From the NCBI GenBank assembly GCA_027314465.1, contig DAHVAU010000043.1, positions 1 through 6,654 on the forward strand: a stretch of 6,654 bases of DNA, read 5' to 3'. The position numbers and the translations under genes are program-made. Below are positions 4,547-6,654 of the stretch, piece by piece (within the stretch, counting starts at the first letter, position 1; every line of letters starts with the position of its first letter). The stretch comes from Microcaldota archaeon (GTDB lineage: Archaea > Micrarchaeota > Micrarchaeia > Micrarchaeales > CABMGC01). The notes below the pieces were generated by a model that was given only the letters and a program-made list of their open reading frames with translations, was not told the DNA's origin and did not search any database.

Positions 4547-5482
4547 ATGATAATGGGAGCTATAAGCGTAGCAAAGGACGGGATCAGGGTGCAGAGCGTG
4601 GTGATGGTAGAGCCCAGCAAGAACATGGGCAAGGGCCATACTACTGTGGGGCATCTGGGCAGTCCGGACTACGATCTGGCGATGCACCAGCACAGGGCGT
4701 ATGCAACTGCAATGCAGCGCGCAGGGATCAGCGTGTTCATGTATCCGGCCACCAAGGAGGCCGACAGCCATTTCATAGAGGATATGGCCGGTGTATTCAG
4801 GGATCAGTACGGCGACATACATGCGATAGTGGCCATGCCTGCAACACCTGAGAGGGCAAGGGAGGTCGGTTACGCTATCGACATACTGCGCGATCATCTG
4901 CCGGCCTCGAACATCATACTGCCTCCAAAGTCCACAGGCGTGGCAACCTTGGAATTCGGCGACGTCGTGCGATTCTCAGGCAATGTGCTGGTAGGGCTAT
5001 CCAACCGGTCAAACGCTGCAGGTGCGGCATGGCTTAAGGATACGCTGGCATCGATCAACCCCAATTACACGCTAAGCACTGTCAAGGTCGAGGGCGGCCT
5101 GCATGCGGATACGTGCCTGTCACCTCTAAACAGCCGCATGCTCATCCACGATCCTGCGATGCCGCTGCCTAAGAGCTTTGGATTCGAGACAATCACTCTG
5201 CCGCATTCAGAGGGCTATGCTGCAAGTGTTCTTGTGGTGGATAGCTCCACCGTGATAATGCCCGTCGACACAAACCATGAGATCAACGGGTACAAGTTCA
5301 CTGCAGGGCTGCTCGGCAATCACTACAAGCGGGTGCTGCAGGTGCCAATGAGCGAATTCCACAAGATGGACGGCAGTCTGCGGTGCCTGAAGCTTGCCCT
5401 GGTATGGGACAGCGGGCCTGATGTAACCCTGTCGTATCTTGCCCACCCCTCGCAACATATAAAAAGTGCAGTCAGACAATAA
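4547..5482 (+). CDS. DDAH/arginine-deiminase superfamily guanidino hydrolase (predicted citrulline-forming)
   Basis: This 311-residue enzyme belongs to the guanidino-group-modifying superfamily (five-bladed propeller fold), whose Cys/His enzymes hydrolyse arginine or methylated arginine to citrulline plus an amine or ammonia. DDAH-like marks, in order, are DSHFIEDMAGVF (about 73-84; substrate-binding Asp/Glu and FxED), LEFGDVV then GNVLVGLSNRSNAAG (135-159), the catalytic His in GGLHADTCLS (H186) and the C-terminal catalytic Cys in DGSLRCLKLA (C280). All expected catalytic residues are present. It is longer than typical bacterial DDAH (about 255), mainly in the middle. ATG 4547 or ATG 4553 are the likely starts, as transcription should begin near 4545. 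argG follows after 16 bases and consumes citrulline, supporting a citrulline product. Whether the substrate is arginine or methylarginine cannot be read from the sequence. Confidence 0.82.
   Translation: MIMGAISVAKDGIRVQSVVMVEPSKNMGKGHTTVGHLGSPDYDLAMHQHRAYATAMQRAGISVFMYPATKEADSHFIEDMAGVFRDQYGDIHAIVAMPATPERAREVGYAIDILRDHLPASNIILPPKSTGVATLEFGDVVRFSGNVLVGLSNRSNAAGAAWLKDTLASINPNYTLSTVKVEGGLHADTCLSPLNSRMLIHDPAMPLPKSFGFETITLPHSEGYAASVLVVDSSTVIMPVDTNHEINGYKFTAGLLGNHYKRVLQVPMSEFHKMDGSLRCLKLALVWDSGPDVTLSYLAHPSQHIKSAVRQ
5457..5465 (+). promoter_or_regulatory. Possible internal TATA box for argG
   Basis: ATATAAAAA lies inside the last codons of the hydrolase gene, centred 38 bases before the argG ATG, and predicts transcription start near 5487 with a leader of about 12 bases. 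It could give argG expression independent of the upstream operator. The match is good, but AT-rich codons can give it by chance. Confidence 0.4.
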
Positions 5483-5498
5483 TAGTGGGTAGTTGCAA

Positions 5499-6654
5499 AT
5501 GGTCAAGGAAAAAGTTGTCCTCGCCTACAGCGGCGGTCTGGACACCTCTGTGATACTAAAGTGGCTCGTCAACTCCGGTTTCGAGGTCATATGCTTCGTA
5601 GGCAACATAGGCCAGAAGGAGGACTTCGGCCGCATAAAGCGCAAGGCGCTCAGTACTGGGGCGTCAAAGGTGTACGTGGAGGATATGCGCTCCGAGTTTG
5701 TCACTGATTTCATATTCCCTGCACTCATGGGGAATGCCATGTACGAGGGACGGTACCTTCTGGGCACCTCACTGGCGCGCCCTCTGCTCGCAAAGAAGCA
5801 GATAGAGATAGCCGAGAAGGAGAATGCAAGGTACGTGGCGCACGGGGCCACAGGTAAGGGCAACGACCAGGTGCGCTTCGAGCTTACCTACTATGCCCTA
5901 AATCCATCGATAAAGGTCATAGCGCCATGGAAGGACCCCAGGTTCCTCTCGCAGTTCAAGGGCCGCAGCGACATGATTGCTTATGCTGAGAAGTACGGCA
6001 TACCTGTAAAGGCAACAAAGGGCAAGCCGTACAGCGAGGATGAGAACCTGATGCACATAAGCCATGAAGCCGGAATCCTTGAGGACCCTGCCGCCAAAGC
6101 GTCAGAGAGCATATTCAGCCGGACATCATCTCCGTCAAAGGCGCCCAATGCGATAACGACCATTGAGATATCGTTCAGGAACGGCGTACCTGTGAAGGTT
6201 ACTAACAGGGCCTCGCGCGTGGCCGTCACAAAGCCGCTGGACATATTCATGTACCTCAACGCCATTGGCAGCAGGAACGCTGTGGGAAGGGTGGATATGG
6301 TGGAGAATCGCTACATAGGCATAAAGTCACGCGGAGTGTACGAGACTCCCGGGGCCACGATACTGTGGGCTGCACACCGGGATCTGGAAGGGCTGGCCAT
6401 GGACAAGGAGGTCATGCACCTGCGCGATATGCTGATACCGAAGTTCGCTGAGCTCATATACAACGGATTCTGGTTCTCCCCGGAAATGGATTTCATATTC
6501 AGCGCGCTAAGTAAGAGCCAGGAAGCCATAGACGGCACAGTGAGCGTTGAGCTGTGCAAGGGCAACGTGTTCCCGGTGGCAAGACTGTCGCCTACTGCGC
6601 TGTATAACAAGAAGCAGTCCAGCATGGACGAGAGCGGCGGATTCAATGCAGTGG
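5499..6654 (+). CDS. argG: Argininosuccinate synthase, 3' end outside window
   Basis: ArgG condenses citrulline and aspartate with ATP to give argininosuccinate, AMP and pyrophosphate, the penultimate step of arginine synthesis. The first 385 codons are present and intact, roughly 95 percent of the usual 400-410 residues. The N-terminal PP-loop ATP site is AYSGGLDTS (residues 9-17). The adenine/citrulline-binding segment is HGATGKGNDQVRFE (115-128), with GTSLARP at 89-95, ENLMHIS at 182-188 and KSRGVYETPGATIL at 276-289. The NIGQKEDF segment (36-43) and the GTSLARPLLAKKQIEIA stretch closely resemble human ASS1 and its bacterial relatives, more than the VDVGQ-type enzymes common in methanogens. 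ATG 5499 is the natural start; the Shine-Dalgarno is weak (GTGGGTAG). It lies 16 bases after the hydrolase stop and is probably cotranscribed with it. Confidence 0.96.
   Translation, partial: MVKEKVVLAYSGGLDTSVILKWLVNSGFEVICFVGNIGQKEDFGRIKRKALSTGASKVYVEDMRSEFVTDFIFPALMGNAMYEGRYLLGTSLARPLLAKKQIEIAEKENARYVAHGATGKGNDQVRFELTYYALNPSIKVIAPWKDPRFLSQFKGRSDMIAYAEKYGIPVKATKGKPYSEDENLMHISHEAGILEDPAAKASESIFSRTSSPSKAPNAITTIEISFRNGVPVKVTNRASRVAVTKPLDIFMYLNAIGSRNAVGRVDMVENRYIGIKSRGVYETPGATILWAAHRDLEGLAMDKEVMHLRDMLIPKFAELIYNGFWFSPEMDFIFSALSKSQEAIDGTVSVELCKGNVFPVARLSPTALYNKKQSSMDESGGFNAV

Noticed and set aside
4540..4851. 103-codon plus-strand frame overlapping the start of the guanidino hydrolase
   Set aside because: It reads a Gly/Arg-rich out-of-frame product; the other frame carries conserved enzyme motifs. 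Its ATG also lies before the predicted transcription start.
5551..5557. TGATACT near the start of argG as a further operator half-site
   Set aside because: It has one mismatch, no partner arm, and lies inside conserved ArgG coding sequence, so chance explains it.

Overview
The window is chromosomal DNA from an archaeon. The evidence is an RNA polymerase subunit F (Rpb4) gene next to a DUF655 gene, an archaeal ACT-domain regulator of the COG2150 type, TATA-box promoters instead of -35/-10 boxes, very short or absent leaders, several GTG/TTG starts, and heavy use of ATA (Ile) and AGG (Arg). The lineage cannot be fixed from this window. Genes are packed tightly, with no gene-free stretch over 100 bases. 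Two convergent gene pairs meet with zero spacing or overlap at their 3' ends. No rRNA, tRNA, CRISPR array, insertion sequence or long repeat was seen.

Left half (1-3299): a small unrecognised gene with a cysteine-rich tail (+) runs into the 3' end of a minus-strand transcription unit made of rpoF and a DUF655 helix-hairpin-helix gene. Upstream of rpoF on the same strand, with a promoter between them, is an all-helical protein I do not recognise. It is transcribed divergently, from a 97-bp intergenic region, from a MoxR-type AAA+ ATPase (+).

Right half (3300-6654): a compact arginine/citrulline island. A minus-strand regulator (helical DNA-binding-like N-terminus plus C-terminal ACT domain) is divergent from a GNAT acetyltransferase that resembles ArgA-type N-acetylglutamate synthases. 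Next come a guanidino-group-modifying hydrolase of the dimethylarginine dimethylaminohydrolase (DDAH)/arginine deiminase superfamily, predicted to release citrulline, and argG (argininosuccinate synthase), which consumes citrulline and runs off the window's 3' end.

The most notable signal is non-coding. The two intergenic regions of the island each carry a 16-bp operator-like palindrome, TGTATCA-N2-TGATACA (3894-3909 and 4464-4479). Each is followed after exactly 14 bp by one further TGTATCA/TGATACA half-site, close to a TATA box. This looks like the operator system of one dedicated regulator, and the neighbouring ACT-domain protein is the obvious candidate. If so, the window holds an undescribed autoregulated arginine regulon in which the amino acid could be sensed by the ACT domain.
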